Assembly (NCBI RefSeq): GCF_000424545.1
Contig: NZ_AUKC01000034.1
Span: forward strand, 1-41,052
Length of the DNA: 41,052 bases
Source of the DNA: Butyrivibrio sp. NC3005
GTDB lineage: Bacteria > Bacillota > Clostridia > Lachnospirales > Lachnospiraceae
Direction: 5' to 3'
In this document: positions 25,506 to 35,152 of the stretch, piece by piece
Layout of the letters: every line of letters starts with the position of its first letter
Position numbering within the stretch: position 1 is the stretch's first letter
Notes under the pieces: generated by a model
What the model saw: the letters and a program-made list of their open reading frames with translations, nothing else
Databases searched by the model: none
What the model was told of the DNA's origin: nothing
Position numbers and translations under genes: made by a program

Positions 25506-26996
25506 CTAAACTTCCGGAAATAGCAATGTATCTTTTCCTTTTCCTGTATTTTTAGACTCATATAATAATTTATCGGCTTTTTGATAAATAAAGCTATACC
25601 TACTATCTTGTTTTTGAGCCTTAACTGCTCCGCAGCTATACGACAAACCACAAATATCCTGTTCCATGGAAAACGAACTGTTAAAAATAGTCCTGAATTC
25701 CTCGAGATAAGGCATTATTTCATCTTTTGCCTCACTCTCTTCAACTATATCCAGAACACAGAAAACACCAAATTCATCTCCTCCAAGTCTGCCTATGTAA
25801 AAATCTTTTCCATCATAAACATTTTTCAAAATTGAAGCAAACTTTCTAATTGCCTGATCTCCAACCAAATGCCCTAGTTTATCATTTACCTGCTTAAAAT
25901 TATCAAGATCAATCATAAGGAATACTGCTTTTTTTCTTTTATCTTCATCCTGAAGGCAATTTTCAACTGCCTCCTGAAAGGATGTTTTATTGAGTAGTCC
26001 CGTCATTTGATCAGAAACTGCCTGTCTTGCAAGAGAATCCACAAAACTTTCTGCTGACTTATTAACCCTTCTATATGCAAGAAGACCTATCACTATAAAC
26101 ATTGCCACCAGTATTATTATCATCATAATAACACTGCTTTGAAGTTTTACATTATCTTTTATTACAACATACGATGGTATCGAACAAATTACTTTCCAGT
26201 TATTCTGACAGGTGTTACTAGTTACCAGAAGCTTTTTATTCATAATACTTATATTGCTTCGATCATCTAATATTTCGCTGATATTGGATGGAATAATTTC
26301 GCCAATTTCTGTAGAATCACTTGAAAAAACTATTTTCTTTTTCTCATCTGTAAGCCTAACTGTCATCCCCTCGAGCTGTTCCGGAAACTTGAACACATTT
26401 TGCAGTTCTCTTGTATAAAATGATACTACTATTAGTGCATGCTCATTAAATCTTTTTACATAATAAGCTCTGTCTTCATTCCCTGATACTCCAAAAACCC
26501 ACGCACTTCCATTAGAGTTGTTCTTTGATTTATAGCTACTGCTTTTAAGAATCTTCTCAAAATTTATGTATAAATCTTCATCAAGAAACATTTGCTGAGT
26601 TACCTGAGATATCCAGCCTACAAACTGATTGTTAGAATAAATGATTCCAAAATCAGAATAGTTATTTAATAATCCCAAATTTCGTATTTTATCTTCAATC
26701 AGCTTTTTTTTCTGAATATTTTCATACTCATCAAGTTCATCAACTACAGGGTCATAGGAATAATAGTTCTCATCAGAATACAATAAAGATGCTGCTCTTT
26801 CGATACTTTCCAAATAATTATCAATATTTAATTCAATCTGCCTAGTATTTGCAGCTATAAGATTAGATGCATTTTTTCGTAGTGTTAAACTTGACCTGCT
26901 TATGAGTATAAATGACAAAAATGCAGATGTACCAAGTACTGTACCAACGAAAAGAGCAACCATCTTCAGCTGTATAATTCGAAACTTATTCTCCAT
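25506..26996 (-). CDS. Membrane diguanylate cyclase with extracellular sensor
   Basis: A 496-residue protein. TM1 is about residues 11-33, a Cache-like extracellular domain about 35-285, TM2 about 288-308, then a GGDEF domain from about 325. The active site GGDEF at 405-409 and the substrate region DLDNFKQVNDKLGHLVGD are intact, so it should make c-di-GMP from two GTP. The RxxD inhibitory site is absent (DGKDFYIGRLGGDEF), so product inhibition is not expected by that route. It starts 12 bp after the methyltransferase/MTHFR gene and is 17 bp before the anchored binding protein. Synthase and phosphodiesterase on one transcript suggest local control of the signal. Confidence 0.93.
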   Translation of the reverse strand: MENKFRIIQLKMVALFVGTVLGTSAFLSFILISRSSLTLRKNASNLIAANTRQIELNIDNYLESIERAASLLYSDENYYSYDPVVDELDEYENIQKKKLIEDKIRNLGLLNNYSDFGIIYSNNQFVGWISQVTQQMFLDEDLYINFEKILKSSSYKSKNNSNGSAWVFGVSGNEDRAYYVKRFNEHALIVVSFYTRELQNVFKFPEQLEGMTVRLTDEKKKIVFSSDSTEIGEIIPSNISEILDDRSNISIMNKKLLVTSNTCQNNWKVICSIPSYVVIKDNVKLQSSVIMMIIILVAMFIVIGLLAYRRVNKSAESFVDSLARQAVSDQMTGLLNKTSFQEAVENCLQDEDKRKKAVFLMIDLDNFKQVNDKLGHLVGDQAIRKFASILKNVYDGKDFYIGRLGGDEFGVFCVLDIVEESEAKDEIMPYLEEFRTIFNSSFSMEQDICGLSYSCGAVKAQKQDSRYSFIYQKADKLLYESKNTGKGKDTLLFPEV

Positions 26997-27008
26997 TACT
27001 CTCCATAA

Positions 27009-28817
27009 TCAGCCAATAATATCTTCTAATAGATAAACTCTATTAAACGGTATTGAAAAATAATAACCATCAACAAAGTCTTTTGTTTCATCCATTACTT
27101 TCTTTACAGACGATATTCCGACCAATTCTCCCTCTCTTCTCGTCATATCATCTGAGAAACTATTAACAAGACTATCCGGAACATTTATACCTGACATTTC
27201 ATTTTGAATAAAACGCGCATTCTTATAACTTACAAGTGGCATTAATCCACAAAAAAGCTTTGCATCTTTTGAAATTTTCTCCATTTGTTGTTTGCAAGCA
27301 TACAGTCTGTCTATATCTTCTTTTGAAAAAACAGGCTGCGTCATAAAAAACGATGCGCCTGCATCAATTTTCTTTTCCATTCTAGAAAGTTCAATCTCAA
27401 GATTTGGTCTGTTATAGGACAAAGCCGCTCCGTACACTATAGGATCTTTATAGAATTCATCTTCATTCATCTGCTGGAGTACTTTCATAAGCCCAACAGA
27501 GTCAAAATTGAAAACGCTCTTAATATCCTGACGCATAAGTGTAGGAACAGGATCTCCTGTTATTATAAGTGCATTTCTTATTCCATTAATATACGCTCCA
27601 AGTATCGTTGATCGAAGACTTATAACGTTTCGATCCCTGCAACAAATATGCGGAATTGCAGGAATTTTTGTCTCATAATAAACTTTGTTTGCCATGAGAA
27701 TAGAGTCTGCTCTCGTACGACCTGATGGAGAATCTGGTAATGTAACTCCATCAATACCAAATTTTATAAGAGCATTAGCGCTGTCCATTATTTTTTGATC
27801 ATCTGCACCAAAAGGAGGCGCAAGCTCTACTGTAATAAGCTTACCTCTCCTTTTTTCGTTACCTATATGAGTATTCTTTTTTGCTACTTTCCAGAAGGAA
27901 GAGTCTTTAATTCTTTCTTTGGAACTAGACTCATTAAGAGTTTGTTTAAACATTCTGGAAGCTTTAGATATTTTTCTTTCAGATATTTCTCTGATATATC
28001 TTGGATCTGTTCCACAGCATCCGCCTACTATATCAGCTCCCATTTCTATTATTTCTTTCACCTGTTCTGCAAAATAGCCAGGATTTCCATTAAATACCAT
28101 TCCTCTGCTACCAACAGGGAAAGAAGCATTTGGAAGAGCTGATATAAATTTATCTTTACTAAAACTCAGCTCGTTTAGAATCTTCTTCATAGAAGAAGGT
28201 CCAATTCCGCAGTTAAGTCCAGCTGCATCAACACTCTTACAGAAAGATAGTTTTTCAACTGCCTTCCTAACATGAATACCAGCTGTTGTATATCCATGCT
28301 GATTACTACACATCTGAATACAAATAAATGCATTTTCATCTGTTTGTTTGATATAATCTGCAACCGGAATAATCTCATCTACATCAGCAAAAGTTTCAAA
28401 CATAAAATGGGTTATTCCGCATTTTATCATTACATCGGCTATAAAAGTATAATCCGTATATAAATCAATTTCTTTATCACTGACTACTCTCGGGATTGGA
28501 CCGATATCACCGAATACATATGCATCCCCGTCACTAATACTTTTAGCCGCTTCTATAGCAATTTCACATCCTCTTCTAATAACAAGAATAAGCTCTTCTT
28601 TATTAGAAAAATTAGCTTTATTACACGCAAAAGTATTGGTACGAAGCATCTTAGCCCCACTATTAAGATACTCCGTATGAATCTGCATCACTCTTTCTGG
28701 ATAATAAATATTGGCTTTTTCAGGCAGTTCATTGGTGTCATATTTTTGTGCATAATATGTACCAAATGCTCCATCTGCAATCAGTACTTTATTCTGTAGA
28801 TATTCTCTAATCTGCAT
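27009..28817 (-). CDS. Bifunctional homocysteine S-methyltransferase / 5,10-methylenetetrahydrofolate reductase
   Basis: A 602-residue cytosolic fusion. The N-terminal ~290 residues are a zinc-dependent homocysteine methyltransferase: DGAFGTY near residue 15, and zinc ligands C203 (GLNCGIGPSSM) and C267/C268 (GGCCGTDPRYI). The C-terminal part (about 320-602) is a MetF-type flavin reductase: TVELAPPFG at the start, ITGDPVP, and FFMTQPVFSKEDI. Such fusions, like Bacillus YitJ, make methionine using folate-derived methyl groups. It sits 24 bp after the large binding lipoprotein and 12 bp before the GGDEF gene, so it is within the array and has no riboswitch of its own, which is unusual for a methionine gene. 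Confidence 0.93.
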   Translation of the reverse strand: MQIREYLQNKVLIADGAFGTYYAQKYDTNELPEKANIYYPERVMQIHTEYLNSGAKMLRTNTFACNKANFSNKEELILVIRRGCEIAIEAAKSISDGDAYVFGDIGPIPRVVSDKEIDLYTDYTFIADVMIKCGITHFMFETFADVDEIIPVADYIKQTDENAFICIQMCSNQHGYTTAGIHVRKAVEKLSFCKSVDAAGLNCGIGPSSMKKILNELSFSKDKFISALPNASFPVGSRGMVFNGNPGYFAEQVKEIIEMGADIVGGCCGTDPRYIREISERKISKASRMFKQTLNESSSKERIKDSSFWKVAKKNTHIGNEKRRGKLITVELAPPFGADDQKIMDSANALIKFGIDGVTLPDSPSGRTRADSILMANKVYYETKIPAIPHICCRDRNVISLRSTILGAYINGIRNALIITGDPVPTLMRQDIKSVFNFDSVGLMKVLQQMNEDEFYKDPIVYGAALSYNRPNLEIELSRMEKKIDAGASFFMTQPVFSKEDIDRLYACKQQMEKISKDAKLFCGLMPLVSYKNARFIQNEMSGINVPDSLVNSFSDDMTRREGELVGISSVKKVMDETKDFVDGYYFSIPFNRVYLLEDIIG

Positions 28818-28841
28818 ACTCTTTAATTACAACCCTCTTAA

Positions 28842-31082
28842 TTAACTGTTTTCGTTAACGTAAATACTAACCCTGCTTTGTATTATAGTGCACACACTTT
28901 CAACTGATTTTTGTCCGTTGAAATAAGCTGCTGCCTCTTCTTTTATAATATTGGATATATCTTCATTATAATTGATTTTGGCAGATAATGAAGATATAAA
29001 TTTCCGAATTTTATTAGCTTCTTTTTCTGTCAACGGATCTATCTTAACATCCTGTCCTCCGATAGACATCATCTGTGTCTCTTCGACTTTTTTGCCATTT
29101 TCATCAGTATAATATGTTCTAGTTGATGCTTTCTTTATCATCTTTTCCAAAGAATCTCTTCGTGTTGGAAGACCATAATCAAGATTATCCTGATATTCTT
29201 TTGAAAAGAAGGATGAGATAAATTTCCACGCTCCATTTTTGTGTTTTGAAGCAGAGCTTATAGATAACTGGATTGAAGGATATACTACACTTCCGTTTCC
29301 CTTCCCTCCAGGAAAACCTTTCAGAGTGATATCTTCTCCAAACGTTCCATGTGCCATATCCAAATAACTACTAATTGAATCAAGGTATAAAAGATTTACG
29401 AGTGCCTTTCCCTTTCTCCAATCTGCCGAATAATCACTATTATAAGCAGAATCTGGAATTGATTCCGGATAGTTGTTAACAAATTCAAGCAATTTGCCAA
29501 ACTCTCCTGTGTCAAAATAGCATTTTCTATTCGGCCAGTCGATAAAAGCTTCACTATCCATGTAAATAAGCGTTGTAATCATTTCTTCTCTAGTTATTGT
29601 CGAACCAAAAGCTTTTGACAACTTAACGTTTTTGGATTTACAGTATTTCATAAGGTCATCCATACTCCAACCTTCCGCATTTCCTACTTCGGAAGTTTTG
29701 GCAGCCACAGATAGCACCCTATAGCTTGGTACTATTGAATATAGTTTTCCGTTTGTTTTAAAAGTATCAAAGATATTTTTGTAATAATCTTTAATATCAA
29801 AATTGTTGTCCTTTTTTATTAAATCATCAAGCGGCTCTATTACACCTTTTGCTATGTAGCTATCCATATTTCCATCAGCCTGCATTGTCAGAATATCTGG
29901 TACATTTCCCGAAATAATATCGGTATTAAGTCTTGTATCACCTGCGGAATAATCATCCATGGTATTATATTTCGAATAATCAATTACTTTTATTCGAAAT
30001 TTTTTATTCTTTTTATTAAATCGTATTATCTGTTTTTGCAAATTGTAATCTAGATATGAGCACGCAAGTGTAATGACATTTTGATTCACCAAATCTTCTT
30101 TTGGAACCTTGACCATAAGAGATATCTTGGACATTCCTGTATCCATGTCAGTATTAAGAAGTATCATTTCTGTTGATGAAATTTCACAGGCACCCACTAC
30201 GCTTGACTGATCTATGTCTGAATCAATATAAGATAAAATCATCTTAACTTCCGGATCACCAAGATTACATCCATAGATTCCCTCATTTGCTGTTAATATC
30301 ATATCTCTGCAAGGAGAGTCAAATATATCGTTAAAGTTATAAACAGCTCCGGCTATCTTTATTTCATCACCCAGAGTGCCTTTATCAAAATTAACCTCAC
30401 GAAGTTCATATCCTTTGTCTGTATATTTGGAAGAAACTATCTTTCCTCCAAATTTATATAGTCTGTCAACTGATTCTTTTATTGTCTTAATCTTTTTCCC
30501 GTTTTTTTCTGAATATAGGAATAATGAATCCCCCTGCACAAGAACTCCTTTTCCATCAACATAAAGGCAGTTTCCATAATAGGTTCCATTACTATCATCA
30601 GAACTAACCGGAACACTCCATATCTTTTTTCCAGTATTATCAATTTTTGTAAGATAATAATTTTCATAATTTTCTTCATCGGTATACTTAGAAACATTAT
30701 ACAAAAGGTAAATATTACCTTCTGTATCAATAGATGATGAAGCCATATATACATTTTCATCTTTCTTAGTATCCTTCGAAAAATCAACTTCAAAAGAAAA
30801 CTCGCCTGTCTTATCAGTCTTAAATCCTCCTATATACTGCTTTACAGACTGTCCCTGATCATTGTAACCATCACCAAGAAAATACACATAACCACTGCCA
30901 TAACATAGTTTATTATACTTACTTGCATCAAGTTCCTTTTTAAGTTTTAAATCTTCTTCCCTATAAACATCATCCAGAACATGATGGTCGGCTACTTCAC
31001 TACTTTTGCCACATCCAGAAATAAGTGATACTGTCATAAAGGTTACCAGACTAAAACTAACTATTTTCCTTAATACTGACAT
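28842..31082 (-). CDS. Large solute-binding lipoprotein with N-terminal propeller-like domain
   Basis: About 746 residues. The lipobox LISGC has Cys24. Residues ~40-330 form a beta-rich region with repeated strand-turn units (GNIYLLYNVSKY; KIWSVPVSSDD; GKGVLVQGDSLFLYS), resembling a beta-propeller. From about 335 there is a family-1 solute-binding domain (VITLACSYLDYNLQKQI; PDILTMQADGNMDSYIAKG; YSIVPSY; WPNRKCYFD). ATG at 31082 is chosen for AAGGGAA 8 bases upstream; it is 4 bases after the stop of the MacB-like gene. It is likely the ligand-binding component for the MalF/MalG-like permeases. Standard binding proteins are about 430 residues, so the extra domain is distinctive. Confidence 0.88.
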   Translation of the reverse strand: MSVLRKIVSFSLVTFMTVSLISGCGKSSEVADHHVLDDVYREEDLKLKKELDASKYNKLCYGSGYVYFLGDGYNDQGQSVKQYIGGFKTDKTGEFSFEVDFSKDTKKDENVYMASSSIDTEGNIYLLYNVSKYTDEENYENYYLTKIDNTGKKIWSVPVSSDDSNGTYYGNCLYVDGKGVLVQGDSLFLYSEKNGKKIKTIKESVDRLYKFGGKIVSSKYTDKGYELREVNFDKGTLGDEIKIAGAVYNFNDIFDSPCRDMILTANEGIYGCNLGDPEVKMILSYIDSDIDQSSVVGACEISSTEMILLNTDMDTGMSKISLMVKVPKEDLVNQNVITLACSYLDYNLQKQIIRFNKKNKKFRIKVIDYSKYNTMDDYSAGDTRLNTDIISGNVPDILTMQADGNMDSYIAKGVIEPLDDLIKKDNNFDIKDYYKNIFDTFKTNGKLYSIVPSYRVLSVAAKTSEVGNAEGWSMDDLMKYCKSKNVKLSKAFGSTITREEMITTLIYMDSEAFIDWPNRKCYFDTGEFGKLLEFVNNYPESIPDSAYNSDYSADWRKGKALVNLLYLDSISSYLDMAHGTFGEDITLKGFPGGKGNGSVVYPSIQLSISSASKHKNGAWKFISSFFSKEYQDNLDYGLPTRRDSLEKMIKKASTRTYYTDENGKKVEETQMMSIGGQDVKIDPLTEKEANKIRKFISSLSAKINYNEDISNIIKEEAAAYFNGQKSVESVCTIIQSRVSIYVNENS

Positions 31083-31086
31083 TACA

Positions 31087-33141
31087 TCACTTCCCTTCTG
31101 AAATCTTTTTATCTTTGTGTGAATAAATCTTTGCAGCTTTTTTTTCATATAAATAGTCGGAAATTGCCGCAATCACCATGGAAACTGTCCACTTCTTATA
31201 TCTGTATGTATCAACTACAAGCCATCCAAGGATAAGTGAGAAAATAACAATTGATACTACCTTACACAAAAAAAGTATCATAATTATATCTTCATAGCCT
31301 CTTGCAATATTCTCCCAATATGGATAACAATAATTTGTAAGCTGCATAGACCTTGTAGGAAATGCTTTTATCAGTTTTAACAATGACTTTGCATTAAAAC
31401 GTTCTCCATTATCAATTATAGTCATCTGATTATCATCTAGTCCTATTTGTTCTTTAACAAGGTTGTATGCAAAGTTAGTAACAGCATTTGGCATTACTAT
31501 TTCATAAGTGCTGATACCAGGAACATTTGAAACATCTGTACTTGGAATATCTGTACTGTCTGCATCTCCAAGCTGTATTGAAATAAGTTTCGTACTATCA
31601 CTATTTGAACTATCTGTAGAAGTATCATCTGAGCCTGTTGAAAAACTACTATTACCACCATCGCTCATACTTCCATCTGATGAATCGCTATTTGTATTGT
31701 TAGCATTTGACGAATCTGAATTGTCACCACTGTTATCTAGACTATTATCGGACTCATTAGACGAAGACGACGAATCTCCTCCTTTATAAGGATTAGATGT
31801 CGATGGGTTATCAGCGCTATCAGTAGATGTTGAACCACCTTGAGAATCTTGTGTGCTACTATTATCCAAGTCATTCGTTAATGTTGATGCGCTGTCAACT
31901 TCAGACTCAGCTAGAAGTATTTCTTTTTGTGCATCAAGAGGTGATGGCTTATTAGAATGTGCTGTTTCTGTAGAAGAACCCGACACTGTGTTTATTGCAC
32001 TTGTGTTTATTGAATTCGAAGAACTTCCATTTGTATTGCCTGATGAAGGACTGCCTCCATTTTGGTTATTATCAGAATTATCCCTACCAGCACTTGTATT
32101 AATAGTCCCATATAGTGCAAGACTTTGGTAAGATAAGAAAACCATGGAATTCTTAAGTCCTGCTGCATCATATATCTTATTATGTTTTTTGGCTACTACT
32201 CCGCAAATAATATGAGGCACTTCACCAATATTTATAACCTGTCCTACGACATCATTAGAACCATACAAGGACCATGCAAGATCTTCATCTACTACAATCT
32301 GATCCTTCATAAGTGCATCTTTGGTAAAGTATGCACCTGATATAAGTTTCATAGGATGAAAAAAGAAAAAATCTCCTCCTACTCCAACTGCCTGAACTGT
32401 CAAAGATTTATCGCCTTTATTTATTGTAATTTCGCCAGGTGCGCTATAACAGTCTATATAGTTTCGTTCATCAGTATCTTGCTCTTTGGAAGTCTTTTCC
32501 TTTTTATTTGTTTTATCTTCATTACTTGCACCAGAGTCAGAAACATCACTATTATCTAATCCAGCATTTTCTTCGTCCAAATCGTTTTCTTTTTTTCTAT
32601 TCTCCCCCAAAGTATTATTAAGGCCTTCTTCCGAAAAAGCTGCAGATTCATTTCCGCCTTCTCCTGCATTCATTCCAGAATTTGAGCCTGGAAAATCGCT
32701 TGGTCCATTTGAAGGTTCCTTTCCTTCGCCATGAGTATTTGGTGTAGCATTTTCATCTTCAGATTCACTATTATCTCCAGATGAAGAGTCCCCTTCTGTT
32801 GATGAATCTTCATCTGAATCATTTGCAAGCGCGTTTTCAACAATTTTCTGATCTATTTTGTACTCAAATTCACGAATATTGTCTGGAGTGATAGCTGCGC
32901 TATCTGTAAAATAGACACTAAGTTGTCCATATTTTTGGTCAGTTCCCCATCTTTTTCCTGCGTTTTGGTCTTCAAGGGACGTAACCATACTTTTAGAAAC
33001 AACGCTTGTAGTGAACACAATTACAAGAAGCACTATTTCTAAAATTAATCTTTTTCGAAGTGGCTTAATAGCTCTTTGGAATCGGAGCCATGCTTTTTCT
33101 ATATTATTTTTTTTAATCATAACTTTATGTCCGTATTCCAT
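31087..33141 (-). CDS. MacB-core-like protein with two long low-complexity linkers
   Basis: A 684-residue protein with only two membrane segments (about residues 31-50 and 617-642) and a large extracellular part. The folded pieces resemble the MacB periplasmic core: SGAYFTKDALMKDQIVVDE, then AWSLYGSNDVVGQVINIGE and PHIICGVVAKKH. They are interrupted by Ser/Asp/Asn/Gly-rich linkers at about 107-225 and 349-540, so nearly half of the protein is low complexity. The usual MacB/FtsX membrane domain of several helices is missing. The start is uncertain (ATG at 33141 or 33120; neither has a strong site). It follows the HlyD-like gene by 9 bp. In MacAB systems adaptor and MacB work together; here no ATPase is present. 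Confidence 0.75.
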   Translation of the reverse strand: MEYGHKVMIKKNNIEKAWLRFQRAIKPLRKRLILEIVLLVIVFTTSVVSKSMVTSLEDQNAGKRWGTDQKYGQLSVYFTDSAAITPDNIREFEYKIDQKIVENALANDSDEDSSTEGDSSSGDNSESEDENATPNTHGEGKEPSNGPSDFPGSNSGMNAGEGGNESAAFSEEGLNNTLGENRKKENDLDEENAGLDNSDVSDSGASNEDKTNKKEKTSKEQDTDERNYIDCYSAPGEITINKGDKSLTVQAVGVGGDFFFFHPMKLISGAYFTKDALMKDQIVVDEDLAWSLYGSNDVVGQVINIGEVPHIICGVVAKKHNKIYDAAGLKNSMVFLSYQSLALYGTINTSAGRDNSDNNQNGGSPSSGNTNGSSSNSINTSAINTVSGSSTETAHSNKPSPLDAQKEILLAESEVDSASTLTNDLDNSSTQDSQGGSTSTDSADNPSTSNPYKGGDSSSSSNESDNSLDNSGDNSDSSNANNTNSDSSDGSMSDGGNSSFSTGSDDTSTDSSNSDSTKLISIQLGDADSTDIPSTDVSNVPGISTYEIVMPNAVTNFAYNLVKEQIGLDDNQMTIIDNGERFNAKSLLKLIKAFPTRSMQLTNYCYPYWENIARGYEDIIMILFLCKVVSIVIFSLILGWLVVDTYRYKKWTVSMVIAAISDYLYEKKAAKIYSHKDKKISEGK

Positions 33142-33150
33142 TCTTTAGTA

Positions 33151-35124
33151 TTAGAGGTTTGTATCTGCAAGTCTTACCTGATCACCGGCTTTAACAGGAG
33201 CTGTCGCTGTTGTAATAACATAACTGTAATTTTCAACAGAACCATTTATAGCGCTCTTAGTATCATCCTGAGCAATAATCTGAACATCTACTCTGCTGGC
33301 AATATAACGATTGCCAAGTGGTGAAGACTTGCTGATTACTACAAGGATGAATTTTCCATTATTATCATCTCTTATTGCACTGTTAGGTACAACAAGATCA
33401 TAGCTAACTGCATTTTCACCGATAGCAAGGCTTACAGACTGTCCACTTGTAACTTCAGAACTATTAATCTCAAAGTTAAGTACCTTATGTCCTGTAGGAT
33501 CATTTGTATCGTTTGTTATAGATGTAAGCTTTGCACTAAAGTCAGAATATGCCCAGGCATTCTGTGGCTGTGCCTCTTCACCAACCTTTACTTTTTTGGC
33601 CTGTTCAGAAGTAACTGAAAAACTGCAAGTAAGGGCTTTACCTTTAGGCTGAATTGTTGCAATAGTCTGATTGGCGGATGTAATCTCACCAGCCTGAGCT
33701 GCAAGGTTTGAAATTGTTCCTGCAATAGGCGCTGTAACATTTCCGCCCTGAGCATTCTTGGCAATCTTCGAAACCTTGTTCTGAGCGTTCTGATAAGATT
33801 TTCTAAGCTGTACAAGTTCAAGTTCTGCTTTTATTTTTGCATAAACTTTTTCTTTATCTGTTTTAGCATCCTCTAAAGCCTTTTCAGTCTGCTTTTTGTG
33901 CTGTTTCTCTGATTCAATTCTTCCGTCATAGTAGGAAGAATTTCTTCCTTCAAGTGCTGAGAAATCAGTTATCTTCTCAAGTTCGTTTTCATAGACTTTT
34001 AGCTTGCTTTCTGCCTGATATAACTCACCAATTACCTTATCCAGTTCATTCTCATATTCGAAAAGAAGTTTTTTAGTCTCTTCATCCAAATCATCTGTGG
34101 AGAAATTTTTATTAGTAGTAACCACTGAATTCGAGTCTGACGAACTTGATGTACTTGAATCTGAAGATATTGATGAACTTCCCCCAGTTATTTCAGCTAT
34201 CTTAGCTAGAAGATTACTTTTTTTAGTCTTTAAATCATCTACAATCTTAGTCTGCTTCTTTATAAGTTGAGGAATACGATTATTTTTCTGGTACTCAATA
34301 TCAGCATTTGACATTGTTGTATTTCCTGTTGTGGCACTATCATGATCTTCATCAGTTGTTATGTATAAAGTTGCAAGTGTTTTCTCAAAATCAAGAAGTT
34401 CCTGATTAACTTTTACATCCTCATCTTCTTTCAATGCTGCCTGATAGGTCTTATTAGCTTTCTGATACTCTTTTAGCAATGAATCAATTGAAATATTGCC
34501 GCCTTTTCTAATTTTAGCGAGATCTTCAGCTGGAATATCTGAATTAAAGAATGCAAGTTCATAAGCATCTTTTGCCTTATCAACATCTCCTTTAGCGGAA
34601 TCAAGGTCTGTAGACTCGGTATCTTCAAGTGTATAGATAGTATCACCTTTCTTAACTTCTGCTCCAACTTTCACATTAACAGATTTAATAGTTCTTGCCT
34701 GATTGATTACCACATTATAAGGCTGTCCACTTGTTGCAGTTCCTGTTCCTCTTATCTGAGGAGAGATATCATCACTTTTAACATACGCTGTGGCAACTTC
34801 CGGTAGTGTTACATTCATTATAGTATTGGAAAAAAATGTAAGAAGAAGCATTATCGCAAGAAATGCTATCGCAAAGTTTTTGATTCTATCTTTTCTCTTC
34901 TGCGCACGATACTCATCTCTTGTCATTCCCTTAGGAATTCTTGCATTTTCAAGTTCGCGCTTTTTAGCTGCTTTTTGAGCTTCCTGCTCAAGTGCTATCT
35001 CGAGTTCATCTTTTTGTTCTAAGCTATCAACACTTTCGTTTTCCTTTTCGATAAAATCTTCTCCTGCACTGTTTTTTTTGCTGCTTTCTAACTCATTTTC
35101 TAAATCATCATTAATCTTTTTCAT
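33151..35124 (-). CDS. HlyD/MacA-like membrane fusion (adaptor) protein
   Basis: About 657 residues. A charged cytosolic head (1-80, mostly coiled) is followed by one membrane segment (about 82-104). A split lipoyl-like domain comes next (VKVGAEVKKGDTIYTLEDT, returning near NVTAPIAGTISNLAAQAGE), flanking a long coiled-coil hairpin with a Ser-rich interruption. A beta-barrel and a membrane-proximal domain (VVPNSAIRDDNNGKFILVV; VKAGDQVRLAD) complete it. ATG at 35124 with GAGTAGAG upstream is preferred; the GTG at 35169 would overlap the permease gene without a site. Adaptors of this kind normally serve export pumps, so its place between importer permeases and a MacB-like gene is odd. Confidence 0.88.
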   Translation of the reverse strand: MKKINDDLENELESSKKNSAGEDFIEKENESVDSLEQKDELEIALEQEAQKAAKKRELENARIPKGMTRDEYRAQKRKDRIKNFAIAFLAIMLLLTFFSNTIMNVTLPEVATAYVKSDDISPQIRGTGTATSGQPYNVVINQARTIKSVNVKVGAEVKKGDTIYTLEDTESTDLDSAKGDVDKAKDAYELAFFNSDIPAEDLAKIRKGGNISIDSLLKEYQKANKTYQAALKEDEDVKVNQELLDFEKTLATLYITTDEDHDSATTGNTTMSNADIEYQKNNRIPQLIKKQTKIVDDLKTKKSNLLAKIAEITGGSSSISSDSSTSSSSDSNSVVTTNKNFSTDDLDEETKKLLFEYENELDKVIGELYQAESKLKVYENELEKITDFSALEGRNSSYYDGRIESEKQHKKQTEKALEDAKTDKEKVYAKIKAELELVQLRKSYQNAQNKVSKIAKNAQGGNVTAPIAGTISNLAAQAGEITSANQTIATIQPKGKALTCSFSVTSEQAKKVKVGEEAQPQNAWAYSDFSAKLTSITNDTNDPTGHKVLNFEINSSEVTSGQSVSLAIGENAVSYDLVVPNSAIRDDNNGKFILVVISKSSPLGNRYIASRVDVQIIAQDDTKSAINGSVENYSYVITTATAPVKAGDQVRLADTNL

Positions 35125-35152
35125 ATTCTCTACTCTTTTCTCGATATAATTA

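Noticed and set aside
25570..25577. GCCGATAA on the minus strand as a second sigma-D promoter
   Set aside because: It is inside the GGDEF coding sequence and no TAAA-like -35 is found at 14-16 bases.
31508..32131. Two Ser/Leu-rich + strand ORFs opposite the MacB-like gene
   Set aside because: They are antisense readings of the Ser/Asp repeat linkers, which naturally stay open in other frames.
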